Source: GCA-2746795 sp046496595 (lineage in GTDB: Bacteria; Chloroflexota; Anaerolineae; Promineifilales; Promineifilaceae). From it: a stretch of DNA of 8,575 nt. The stretch covers positions 1 through 8,575 of the forward strand of contig JAWOGU010000560.1 in NCBI GenBank assembly GCA_046496595.1, written 5' to 3'. The notes under the pieces are model-generated. The model searched no databases. It was given only the letters and a program-made list of their open reading frames with translations, and was not told the DNA's origin. The translations under genes were made by a program, and so were the position numbers. Shown here one piece after another: positions 1 through 5,618 of this stretch; position 1 is the stretch's first letter, and every line of letters starts with the position of its first letter.

Positions 1-788
1 CGGTAGCCATTGGCGATTGCGTTCAAAAGGGCGATGTAATTATCGGGTTCGCGCACAAAATCTTGCAGCAGCAAACGTGGTTCAGCTTGCATCAGATTAT
101 TGGCGGTCAGCAGCTGTTGGCGTATGTTTTCAGACAGCGTGACCGTTTGATCCAGGCGTTCCCAATAAGCCGGAATGCCGCCAAACATGGCATAGATGGC
201 CACTCTTTCCGCTGCATCATAATCCGGGAAATACAGCCTGCTGGTACCAAAGGGCAGCGGCTGCACGTGCAGTTGTGCGCTGGCGCGTCCATATAAAGGC
301 GCCTGATAATCTAGAATCTGCTTTTGCATCATGCCCAGATGCGAACCGCTTAAGATGAGCATGATATTTTTTTGTTTCAGGTGATGATCCCACGTGTTCT
401 GTAGCAGACCGGCCAACTCCGGCGTTCGCGCCAGTAAATAGGTAAATTCATCAATAATGAGGGTGAAGCGTTCCCCTTCAGCCAATCGAGCAACTTGCTC
501 AAACGCCTGTTCCCAGGATTGGTAACTAAAATCGGTCAGCACGCTTCCTTCCGGATGTTCAAACCCATAAAGCGCTTGCGAGAACTGGCGCAGCTGCGCC
601 GTGGCTGAATCTGGCTGCGCCACCCAATACAAGGCGTGGGCGATTGGTTTTGTTTGCAGCCAATGGGTGAGCAACCTTGTTTTGCCGACACGCCGTCGCC
701 CATACACGATGAGCAAAGCGGATTCGTTACGCTGGTGATAGGTATTGAGGGTCTGTATCTCTGAAGTACGGCCAATGAATGTGTGCAT
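1..788 (-). CDS. AAA/STAND-type ATP-binding protein (ATPase_2 family), C-terminus outside window
   Basis: The minus-strand frame is open from the ATG at 788 to the window edge, giving 262 residues. Motifs seen: FIGR at residues 4-7, which usually opens this family; Walker A GRRRVGKT at 30-37; Walker B FTLIIDEF at 108-115 with D113/E114; a sensor-1-like LILSGSH at 144-150; then PLYGR at 164-168 and GGIPAYW at 203-209. The last two are typical of the archaeal/bacterial ATPase group (Pfam ATPase_2, often followed by DUF234). Family members are cytosolic P-loop NTPases of mostly unknown role, common in accessory regions and often suspected in defence or toxin-antitoxin contexts. An in-frame ATG at 803 would add MYNNF. 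I prefer 788 because it places FIGR at the very N-terminus, but neither start has a Shine-Dalgarno sequence. The C-terminal domain lies beyond base 1. The family call is firm; the biological role is unknown. Confidence 0.88.
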   Translation of the reverse strand, partial: MHTFIGRTSEIQTLNTYHQRNESALLIVYGRRRVGKTRLLTHWLQTKPIAHALYWVAQPDSATAQLRQFSQALYGFEHPEGSVLTDFSYQSWEQAFEQVARLAEGERFTLIIDEFTYLLARTPELAGLLQNTWDHHLKQKNIMLILSGSHLGMMQKQILDYQAPLYGRASAQLHVQPLPFGTSRLYFPDYDAAERVAIYAMFGGIPAYWERLDQTVTLSENIRQQLLTANNLMQAEPRLLLQDFVREPDNYIALLNAIANGY

Positions 789-794
789 GAAGTT

Positions 795-839
795 ATTATA
801 CATGTAAAATATTATAATTACTGTGTATAGAATTTCTGT
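795..839 (-). promoter_or_regulatory. Possible promoter of the ATPase gene
   Basis: Read on the minus strand, a perfect TATAAT lies at 816-811. A second TATAAT lies at 800-795, and the ATPase starts (803 or 788) are immediately downstream. The -35 region 17 bp upstream of the first box (ACAGAA) is a poor match. The stretch is strongly AT-rich and also contains the 8-bp palindrome TACATGTA at 799-806. The second TATAAT is only 6 bp from the 788 start, so the 816-811 box is the likelier -10 element. Confidence 0.35.
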
Positions 840-1041
840 CTCGCATCAACAAGGGTATTGGTATTCGTCAAGCATACCAACTTAGCCGTCCATATCCAAG
901 CTGACAACCTTCTGATAAGTAAAGGAGAGTCACCAGGCAACCGCCCCAATCCAGCATCACCCTCTAGAGAACTAAAAGGTGGTGAAGCTGTCACCAGAGG
1001 TAAACTCATCGGTGGGTTTCCCTGTTGTTTCCCCGTCAGTT
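804..1041. other. Intergenic stretch, no supported gene
   Basis: Short open frames on both strands here (for example 858-1046 plus and 818-1009 minus) overlap each other. They have no recognisable domain and no convincing ribosome binding site. Apart from the ATPase promoter region at its left edge I see nothing functional. Given the broken genes immediately downstream, this may be decayed sequence. Confidence 0.4.
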
Positions 1042-1304
1042 TTTGAGAACTTTTTCTTAGAACGGCTTAGAGAGGCACTTGCGGATCATGGCGAAATCTA
1101 ACGCCCCAAATATGACCTGTTTCATGAGGCCAGGTGTCATGGGAACTGATTGAAGACTCGCCTTATGGATCACAGGTCATTGTAGAATCCGACATGTTTA
1201 ACCTGTTTGGTGTCAAGTCAAGCAAGATACAACTTACTCTAAAAAACGTTGGGCAATATTTTTTGGCTTATGATCTATATCTACGCCAGCAAGACCGCTG
1301 GTAA
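1042..1304 (+). pseudogene. Broken coding fragment of unknown family
   Basis: Two adjoining frames read like protein. The first, 1042-1149, includes FENFFLERLREALADHGEI, then a TAA at 1099-1101, then RPKYDLFHEA. The second, 1128-1304, includes SWELIEDSPYGSQVIVES and KIQLTLKNVGQYFLAYDLY and ends at TAA 1302-1304. Composition and periodicity resemble real protein, but there is no good start codon, and both a stop and a frame change interrupt it. The simplest reading is the C-terminal part of a decayed gene. I do not recognise the family. Its last ~35 bp overlap, in another frame, the start of the ASCH-like remnant, so one of the two readings is fortuitous there or two fragments have been joined. 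Confidence 0.35.
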
Positions 1305-1498
1305 TTTAGAAGACTTTGAAGCGTTGGGCTTACAACCTGGAGACTTGCCGACAGGCGTTCTCATCGGCACTGTTGAAATCACCGGCTGTTCAGGACGGCC
1401 GGGTGACTAACGAATGGGAACTGTCTAATCCGGAAAGATGGACTGACCTTCTCCAGCCTCAAGGGAAGCCCCAGCCAATTTGGTTTAAACCCTGCTAA
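1270..1498 (+). pseudogene. ASCH-domain protein remnant, frameshifted
   Basis: The frame from 1270 reads YASKTAGNLEDFEALGLQPG and LPTGVLIGTVEITGCSG, and stops at TAA 1408-1410. The frame from 1412 continues with EWELSNPERW and GKPQPIWFKPC and stops at 1498. Removing one A from the run at 1409-1410 would give GDYEWELSNPERW, restoring one frame. The sequence pattern (YASK, LPTGVLIGTVE, a Cys after the strand, EWxLxNPxR, a final GKPQPIWF) is that of ASCH domains, small beta-barrel proteins that bind RNA or modified nucleosides. The usual N-terminal part (the QPWA...YRGP region) is missing. The result is a 5'-truncated, single-base-frameshifted pseudogene. A sequencing error could explain the shift but not the missing N-terminus. 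Confidence 0.55.
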
Positions 1499-1548
1499 CT
1501 GATCCTTGGGCCAAATTTGTGTCATGAACAGCCAGCACCCTGCACCAC

Positions 1549-2034
1549 ATGGATCCAATCACCCACATCGCATTAACACGCATATTCATCGGCAAAGATC
1601 GGCTCGTCATGCTCGCCGGCATAGCCCCAGACGCCCCTTTTTATCTCACCTATCCCGCCTGGATCATGCGCCAGGGCAGCCTGAAACAAGCTGTCCAAAA
1701 TAACGAGTGGCCGGATCCGCCGGTCTGGATGGAATCGTGCCATCAGGCGTTTCACAGCCTGCCCGTCTTGCTGCTGGCGGCGCTGTTGGCAGGGTGGGGG
1801 CGAAACGGCCGTTTTCCTCGAAAACTCTTTATCGCCTGGTTCTGTCACATCCTGATCGACATCCCCACCCATTCCCGGCGGCGCTGGGGTCCGCAGTTTT
1901 TGTGGCCGTTTTCCAGATATGCCGTAGATGGTGTATCCTGGGCAGAGTTGGCTCTCTCCTTCGCCCAAAGACTGCACCACAAAAAGCAGGCCGGCGCCGG
2001 AGTCAGCACCAGATCCACAAAGGTAAACTTGTAA
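1549..2034 (+). CDS. Putative metal-dependent hydrolase, small His/Asp-rich protein (161 aa)
   Basis: The 161-residue protein begins MDPITHIALTR. It contains regularly placed potential metal ligands: H6, D28 (in AGIAPDAPFYL), H65 and H69 (HQAFHSLP), H100 and D104 and H108 (HILIDIPTH), and D127 (VDGVSW). This layout resembles the membrane-associated metal-dependent hydrolase / zinc-dependent phospholipase C-like proteins related to YdjM. One hydrophobic segment (about 71-83) could anchor it to the membrane, and the helix around 93-105 is moderately hydrophobic. The substrate is unknown. The start at 1549 keeps the conserved TH at residues 5-6, but no Shine-Dalgarno sequence precedes it. The gene is followed 25 bp later by the CAP-domain gene on the same strand, so the two could be cotranscribed. 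The family assignment is from pattern recognition only. Confidence 0.6.
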   Translation: MDPITHIALTRIFIGKDRLVMLAGIAPDAPFYLTYPAWIMRQGSLKQAVQNNEWPDPPVWMESCHQAFHSLPVLLLAALLAGWGRNGRFPRKLFIAWFCHILIDIPTHSRRRWGPQFLWPFSRYAVDGVSWAELALSFAQRLHHKKQAGAGVSTRSTKVNL

Positions 2035-2059
2035 CCATATGCTAAGGGAGCACTGTATC

Positions 2060-3145
2060 ATGAACCTGAAACGCAAATCTGTATCTATCCTCCTGCTTGC
2101 CACTACCCTCATCTTGTTTCTTGGGCTGGCAGGCGCCGGCTTCGCCGTCGCAGATCCAAACCCCGGTCCGCCGCCTGTCTTTCCTGAGAGTTCTGTTGTC
2201 CCGGCGTTCCCGGCTGCCGCAGATCTGGAACCGGTCGCCTACCTGCCCCTCGTTCTTGTACCGCCTGAACCGCTGCCCTGGGTTGACACTCAGGATAGGG
2301 CTGCCGTTCAACACTACTTCCTGACTGAGTACCAGGCGTCAGAAGGCATTGCCCCCGGTTGGACCGGCAGCCACAGTGGTTGTACGCCAGGGACCACCTC
2401 CGCTGCTTTCCGGGAGGCTGTGCTGCGCCGGATCAACTACTTCCGCGCCATGGCCGGCATTCCCCCTGTCAAGGGCTTCGACGACACCTACAACCGCCTA
2501 GCACAGGCAGCAGCTCTTATGATGAGCGTCAATAATGCCCTTAATCATACGCCGCCAACAAACTGGCTGTGCTACAGCCAGGACGGCTATGACGGCGCCA
2601 GCAGTTCTAATTTATACCTGGGTATCTACGGGCCAGCAGCAATCAGCGGCTACATGTACGATCCCGGCTCCGGCAATACCTTCGTCGGCCATCGCCGCTG
2701 GATTTTGTACCCCCAAACACAGCAAATGGGTACCGGGGACGTGCCTCCGCAGAACGGCTACCGAGCCGCCAACGCCCTCTGGGTATTTGACGCCAACAAC
2801 ATATGGGGGCCGCGTCCTGTCACCCGCGAGGCGTTTGTAGCCTGGCCGCCTCCGGGATACGTGCCCTATCAGTTGGTCTATCCCCGCTGGTCGTTCGCCT
2901 ACGCCGGCGCCGACTTCAGCGGCGCCTGGGTCACGATGACGCAAAACGGACAGCCGGTTGCCGTCCAGGTCAACCCGCTAGCCAACGGCTATGGGGAAAA
3001 CACGCTGGTGTGGGAACCGAACGGCAGTTTCGGCGGGCAGTCCATGTCCGATGTCGCCGTCCACGTCACCATTCACAACGTCTCCATAGACGGTCAGGTT
3101 CACAGTTTCGATTACCAAGTCGTCGTTTTTGATCCCGCCGGCTAA
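2060..3145 (+). CDS. Secreted CAP (SCP/PR-1) domain protein
   Basis: I choose the ATG at 2060 over 2039 because AAGGGAG (2044-2050) sits 9 bp upstream and the protein then starts directly with a signal peptide: MNLKRK, a hydrophobic core to about residue 25, and AVA before DPNP, so cleavage is likely after residue 31. The mature protein has a proline-rich stretch (about 32-75). A CAP domain follows at about 113-226, with the helix AFREAVLRRINYFRAMAG, NHTPP with H163, the SSSNLYLG segment, and VGHRRWILYP with H211. H163 and H211 are the usual CAP cavity histidines. Residues about 250-361 form a beta-rich Ig-like tail ending in FDYQVVVF. Bacterial CAP proteins are extracellular with mostly undefined roles. 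The length of 361 residues fits secreted CAP proteins with an accessory C-terminal domain. None of the AACGGCCGTT motif common elsewhere in this window occurs here. Confidence 0.88.
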   Translation: MNLKRKSVSILLLATTLILFLGLAGAGFAVADPNPGPPPVFPESSVVPAFPAAADLEPVAYLPLVLVPPEPLPWVDTQDRAAVQHYFLTEYQASEGIAPGWTGSHSGCTPGTTSAAFREAVLRRINYFRAMAGIPPVKGFDDTYNRLAQAAALMMSVNNALNHTPPTNWLCYSQDGYDGASSSNLYLGIYGPAAISGYMYDPGSGNTFVGHRRWILYPQTQQMGTGDVPPQNGYRAANALWVFDANNIWGPRPVTREAFVAWPPPGYVPYQLVYPRWSFAYAGADFSGAWVTMTQNGQPVAVQVNPLANGYGENTLVWEPNGSFGGQSMSDVAVHVTIHNVSIDGQVHSFDYQVVVFDPAG

Positions 3146-3284
3146 CCGAGAAGCGCCGTGCCCATGCTGGCAGCGTCACGCCGGTTTGCCGGGTGGTACT
3201 GGTTCAAAATGAAAGATGTCCGGCGGCGGCGTCTATTCGCATAAACCCACAAACTCTCTCCTCCGCTGACTGGTACTTTACTAC
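3146..3284. other. 3' flank of the CAP gene, no gene seen
   Basis: No open frame with coding character is visible. Small GC-rich hairpins such as CCGG-TTTG-CCGG near 3181-3192 are not followed by a T run, so I do not call a terminator. Confidence 0.3.
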
Positions 3285-3291
3285 ATGTTTA

Positions 3292-3386
3292 CTGGAAACT
3301 GGCGAAATCTGAATTTCAGTCGAGCGTAGAGACGTTGCAATGCAACGTCTCTACCAGTGGTGGGAACAAAAATCGCCAGACTCCAG
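3292..3386. mobile_element. 95-bp MITE-like element with terminal inverted repeats and 7-bp direct repeat
   Basis: The left end CTGGAAACTGGCGA (3292-3305) and the reverse complement of the right end (3373-3386), CTGGAGTCTGGCGA, match at 12 of 14 positions. Immediately outside both ends lies the exact 7-mer ATGTTTA (3285-3291 and 3387-3393), which has the form of a target-site duplication. The interior holds a perfect 14-bp-arm palindrome (3326-3354). No reading frame fits inside. Size, end repeats and flanking duplication define a miniature inverted-repeat transposable element that would depend on a transposase encoded elsewhere. It lies between the converging CAP and membrane-protein genes. 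The element type is inferred from this single copy. Confidence 0.6.
3326..3354. repeat. Near-perfect 29-bp palindrome (GTAGAGACGTTGCA arms)
   Basis: The left arm GTAGAGACGTTGCA (3326-3339) and its exact reverse complement (3341-3354) are separated by one A. The same GTAGAGACGTTGCA palindrome is familiar to me as a dispersed intergenic repeat in cyanobacteria and some Chloroflexota; that is memory, not a search. Transcribed, it would form a very stable hairpin. It lies at the centre of the MITE-like element at 3292-3386. Confidence 0.8.
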
Positions 3387-3403
3387 ATGTTTATTGTTAA
3401 TGC

Positions 3404-3445
3404 GTGGCAGGTGGCAAGTATTTTTGTTTACGTGCCACCTGCCAC
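3404..3445. repeat. Inverted repeat with 13-bp perfect arms, possible bidirectional terminator
   Basis: GTGGCAGGTGGCA (3404-3416) and its exact complement TGCCACCTGCCAC (3433-3445) flank a 16-base T-rich loop. The repeat sits between the ends of the CAP gene (plus) and the membrane-protein gene (minus, ending at 3473). It could terminate both transcripts, but no clear T run follows either arm. It may instead be a dispersed intergenic repeat. Confidence 0.55.
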
Positions 3446-3472
3446 CTGCGACTTGCCGTTTTAGTCACACTT

Positions 3473-3850
3473 TTACTTTCCCCGTAAGAGAACGAAGCAT
3501 AAACCAATGAAAATCATCGACATCGGCCAGAGGACGTTGACGGACAATCCCAGTATCGGGAATAGCATGTAGGCGAAGGGAATGAGCGCGAAGAGCAGGA
3601 TAACAGCTACATGCTTGTTCAATTTCCGCCCGTTCTCCAGGTACTTGTTGTAAGCGGCCATGATAATCCAACCGATGGGCAGCAGAGCCATCAACATCCA
3701 GGGACTGCGCCCTAAAATTTCTATCCCGGAAATATTTAATAAAGCAATACCGCCGATGAGCATCATAGAGAAGCCGACCATGATGTTGTTCTTGTTGGCA
3801 GCAACTTCTTTTTCCTGATTCTTTAATTCTTGATTCGGTTCGTAATTCAT
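3473..3850 (-). CDS. Four-helix membrane protein of unknown function (125 aa)
   Basis: The 125-residue product has a charged cytoplasmic-type N-terminus (MNYEPNQELKNQEKEVAANK). Four predicted membrane segments follow at about 23-45, 49-70, 79-99 and 102-121, and the tail is LLRGK. AAGGAG on the minus strand (3864-3859) lies 8 bp before the ATG at 3850, a good ribosome binding site that fixes the start. The layout loosely resembles small LiaF/DUF-type membrane proteins, but I cannot assign a family. It is transcribed convergently with the CAP gene, with the two repeats at 3292-3445 between them. Confidence 0.75.
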   Translation of the reverse strand: MNYEPNQELKNQEKEVAANKNNIMVGFSMMLIGGIALLNISGIEILGRSPWMLMALLPIGWIIMAAYNKYLENGRKLNKHVAVILLFALIPFAYMLFPILGLSVNVLWPMSMIFIGLCFVLLRGK

Positions 3851-3858
3851 TTTAATGT

Positions 3859-3864
3859 CTCCTT
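3859..3864 (-). promoter_or_regulatory. Strong Shine-Dalgarno AAGGAG for the membrane-protein gene
   Basis: AAGGAG on the minus strand with an 8-bp spacer to the ATG at 3850-3848. It is one of the few clear ribosome binding sites in the window and supports this start. Confidence 0.75.
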
Positions 3865-3946
3865 AAATTTTTGATTCATGACCGGAGAAAAAGTGTATGT
3901 GTCGTCTGTGCTTTATCTCCCATCAACTTGTTTTCAATCGATGCAC

Positions 3947-4043
3947 TTATGATACGTTTTCCTCCAGGCGTTGTAACCAATCAAGCGGTGGAACTGGCAG
4001 CAACGGCTGTTTGATTGTCATTTCCACCAGCTGATAAAAAGGT
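3947..4043 (-). other. Short minus-strand coding-like fragment, unassigned
   Basis: On the minus strand the frame reads LIPFYQLVEMTIKQPLLPVP then PLDWLQRLEENVS and a TAA at 3949-3947. An internal ATG at 4021 would give a 24-residue peptide, without a properly spaced ribosome binding site. It may be the end of a lost gene, or a displaced 5' piece of the transposase remnant on the other strand. I cannot decide between these. Confidence 0.2.
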
Positions 4044-4199
4044 ATCAACCGATCGGTTGATCAAACTGGTTTGGGCAAAAGCCAGGATGCCTTATTTGAA
4101 CTTCTGGATGGCCTGATCGAACGTCCCCGTGCAGGCTGCGCGGCTGAGATAAGCCTGTCTCCCTTGTTCCGGCGAAAATGGCGCAAAGGGTCTGTTTGA
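4036..4199 (+). pseudogene. Transposase N-terminal remnant
   Basis: The open frame runs from after the stop at 4033-4035 to TGA 4197-4199, without an ATG. It reads GLGKSQDALFELLDGLIERP, then ISLSPLFRRKWRKGSV. The pattern ALFxLxDxL ... LSLSPxFRRKW resembles the N-terminal region of some DDE transposases of the IS4/IS701-like kind, as I remember them. Everything downstream (catalytic DDE core, several hundred residues) is absent. The remnant ends about 110 bp before the PH-domain gene. Confidence 0.4.
4044..4061. promoter_or_regulatory. 18-bp perfect palindrome, operator-like
   Basis: ATCAACCGATCGGTTGAT reads identically on both strands. Perfect palindromes of this size with an ACCGATCGGT core resemble operators for dimeric repressors such as TetR-type regulators. 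No regulator gene is visible nearby. It lies at the junction between the opposite-strand fragment (3947-4043) and the transposase remnant, so it could instead be a mobile-element end or inversion point. Confidence 0.4.
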
Positions 4200-4309
4200 T
4201 GGGGTTTCAGGAAGCTGTTGCACTCAGGGACCCCCACACTTCAGGTGACCATTTTGGGTGGCTTTTTTATTGTTTAGCAAAAGAGATGGGCAGCCAAAGG
4301 AATTATGAC

Positions 4310-4690
4310 ATGGGCTTTTTAAGCGGAATTTTTGGTAATGCCACACAGGCAGACGCAGAGCAAATTCAGACAAAATTCAAAGATGTTTTCATCCCAGAAG
4401 AAAAAGTACACGCAGCCTTCGTCCTCGTGCGCGACACATTCATCTTTACCGATAAACGCCTTGTTCTGGTGGACTTGCAAGGCACATCAGGCAAAAAAGT
4501 TGACTACCTGAGTGTCCCCTACAAATCCATCAAATACTTTTCTGTGGAAACGGCCGGAACCTTTGACCGCGATGCCGAATTGAAGATATGGGTCTCAGAT
4601 AGTCATGCACCAACCATCAGCAAACAGATCAGCAAAGGGATTGATATCGTCAGTTTACAGCGCACCCTGGCCTATTTTGTATTGAACTAG
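4310..4690 (+). CDS. Bacterial PH-domain protein (bPH_1, YokE-like)
   Basis: The 126-residue product starts MGFLSGIFGNATQADAEQIQ. It contains FIPEEKVHAAFVLVRDTFIF, FTDKRLVLVDLQGTSGKKVDY, SVPYKSIKYFSVETAGTFDRD, and an ending helix SLQRTLAYFVLN. This is the full single-domain architecture of the bacterial pleckstrin-homology family (PF08000), usually about 125 residues, predicted to oligomerise in rings. Its biological role is unknown. A longer in-frame start exists at 4178, but AAAGGA (4296-4301) lies 8 bp before the ATG at 4310, and the extra residues (MAQRVCLMGF...) do not look like the family. The gene stands alone between a transposase remnant and restriction-like remnants. Confidence 0.88.
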   Translation: MGFLSGIFGNATQADAEQIQTKFKDVFIPEEKVHAAFVLVRDTFIFTDKRLVLVDLQGTSGKKVDYLSVPYKSIKYFSVETAGTFDRDAELKIWVSDSHAPTISKQISKGIDIVSLQRTLAYFVLN

Positions 4691-4829
4691 GAAAACCGCA
4701 AAAAATCATTGGAATCCAAACGTCAACCACGCCCTGCGTCAGTTCGGCTTTCCCTCAGATATGCAACTGCTGGCGACGGAAACGGTGCTGAAGCAGGCGG
4801 CGTTGATTGCGGAAGAGTTAACACGATAA
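4686..4829 (+). pseudogene. Possible HsdR (type I restriction) C-terminal remnant
   Basis: A start-less open frame ending at TAA 4827-4829 reads HALRQFGFPSDMQLLATETV then LKQAALIAEELTR. The pattern LRxxGYPPDxQxxATxxVLxQAxxLAEE recalls the extreme C-terminus (DUF3387) of type I restriction R subunits. Here only about 35 residues resemble it and the rest of the gene is missing. It begins at the end of the PH-domain gene and precedes the broken HARE-HTH gene. This is recognition by pattern, and the fragment is short. Confidence 0.4.
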
Positions 4830-4884
4830 GTGATTCTTTGCAAAGATCACCTGGGTATACCACCCCTGATTTCAGGAGTACATC

Positions 4885-5092
4885 ATGAATTTTCTCGACG
4901 CTGCCTACCAAATCGTCAAGGAAACTGGGAAACCACTGCACTACACCGAGATCCAATCAACGTGCCCTGGCTCAACAGCTTATCATCCCCAAAGGTTAGA
5001 CACCGGCAGCTACGATGGGTTCGCGCCTCTATGTAGACGCCAAAAAGCCTGACACCCAATTCAAACGCATTAGCAAAGGATATTTTTCCTGA
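4885..5092 (+). pseudogene. HARE-HTH domain protein, frameshift plus stop
   Basis: AGGAG (4874-4878) precedes ATG 4885 by 6 bp. The first frame reads MNFLDAAYQIVKETGKPLHY then TEI. After a one-base excess around 4956-4962, the next frame reads RALAQQLIIPKG, then TAG 4997-4999, then TPAATMGSRLYVDAKKPDTQ and FKRISKGYFS, ending at TGA 5090-5092. Deleting one base would give TEINQRALAQQLIIPKG*TPAATMGSRLYVD. This is the HARE-HTH (winged helix) domain, which recognises DNA and is found in restriction systems, RNA polymerase delta and ASXL proteins. It is broken twice, so it is a pseudogene rather than a sequencing slip. The ribosome binding site is still intact. Confidence 0.7.
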
Positions 5093-5411
5093 ATGTCTCC
5101 TGTTTTAGACCAAACCCAACCCATTTGCGCCAGACGGCCGATTAGTTTCCACCCTGGTCAATTGAACCCGGCTAACAGTTTCCACAACCTTGCTGTGCCT
5201 ATTTTCGATTATTATGATGTTGCTTGTAATGGCGTTATGACGGCCGTTAACCTAGTCTCTAGACCAGGCTTGAACTGGACTGAAGACTGATTACAAGTTT
5301 CGAATTATGGGGTATGCTGGTAATTGTCAAGCTAGAGAGATGTTTATTTGTTTGCTGGCGCGCCTCGGCGGGTGTTGCCCCTGAGAAAATAAGAAAGTTG
5401 AGTTGACCATT
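5093..5411. other. Intergenic region upstream of the ABC operon
   Basis: A 65-codon plus-strand frame (5093-5290) begins one codon after the HARE-HTH stop, but it has no recognisable domain and I do not call it. The region should hold the operon promoter. TTACAA (5291-5296) and TATGCT (5313-5318) are 16 bp apart and are a weak sigma-70-like candidate. A hairpin lies at 5364-5385. Two copies of the ACGGCCG motif occur at 5134 and 5240. Confidence 0.35.
5364..5385 (+). promoter_or_regulatory. 5'-leader hairpin before the ABC operon
   Basis: CTCGGCGGG and CCCCTGAG can pair with one bulged C and one G-U pair around a TGTTG loop, 26 bp before the first gene. No T run follows, so it is not an intrinsic terminator. 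It may affect mRNA stability or attenuation; there is no direct evidence of function. Confidence 0.25.
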
Positions 5412-5618
5412 ATGAACATAGTTGAAGAAATAGGCCCCTTGCTCCCATTTTTGATTCCTGTGCTGATCATCCAATTAGGGCTGGTGGTGGCCGCCCTACT
5501 GGATTTGGTCAAGCGAGAACGGACACGTGGCCCCAAATGGATGTGGGTTGTGATTATCCTCTTTGTTAACCTGATCGGCCCAATTATCTATTTCCTGGTG
5601 GGGCGAGAAGATGTCTGA
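5412..5618 (+). CDS. PLDc_N-type small membrane protein (YxlE-like)
   Basis: The 68-residue product begins MNIVEEIGPLLPFLIPVLII. It has two membrane helices (about 8-30 and 42-62) separated by the basic loop KRERTRGPKWMW, and ends FLVGREDV. The WMWVVIILFVNLIGPIIYFL segment followed by VGRED is the signature of the PLDc_N family (PF13396). ATG 5412 is preferred; a TTG at 5403 is an in-frame alternative, and neither has a strong ribosome binding site. Its end overlaps the ABC ATPase start by 8 bp, so the two are translationally coupled. In Bacillus subtilis the related YxlE lies directly before YxlF/YxlG and takes part in controlling the sigma factor SigY. No sigma or anti-sigma gene is present here, so that role cannot be carried over. 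Confidence 0.82.
   Translation: MNIVEEIGPLLPFLIPVLIIQLGLVVAALLDLVKRERTRGPKWMWVVIILFVNLIGPIIYFLVGREDV

Noticed and set aside
858..1046. 62-codon plus-strand frame and its overlapping minus-strand frame
   Set aside because: Neither shows a recognisable family or a start signal.
1573..2112. 179-codon open frame on the minus strand
   Set aside because: It lies opposite the hydrolase gene, whose protein has a coherent His/Asp pattern. The minus-strand translation has no recognisable domain and is a shadow of GC-rich coding sequence.
4229..4275. Possible intrinsic terminator (C-rich and GGGTGG segments followed by seven T)
   Set aside because: The two halves pair poorly when written out, and it would sit just before the PH gene with no gene upstream to terminate.
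4178..4309. Longer start for the PH-domain protein
   Set aside because: The 44 added residues overlap the transposase remnant region and do not fit the family. A good ribosome binding site precedes the internal ATG at 4310.
5093..5290. 65-codon plus-strand frame after the HARE-HTH remnant
   Set aside because: It has no domain, no ribosome binding site of its own and an erratic composition; it is probably decayed sequence.
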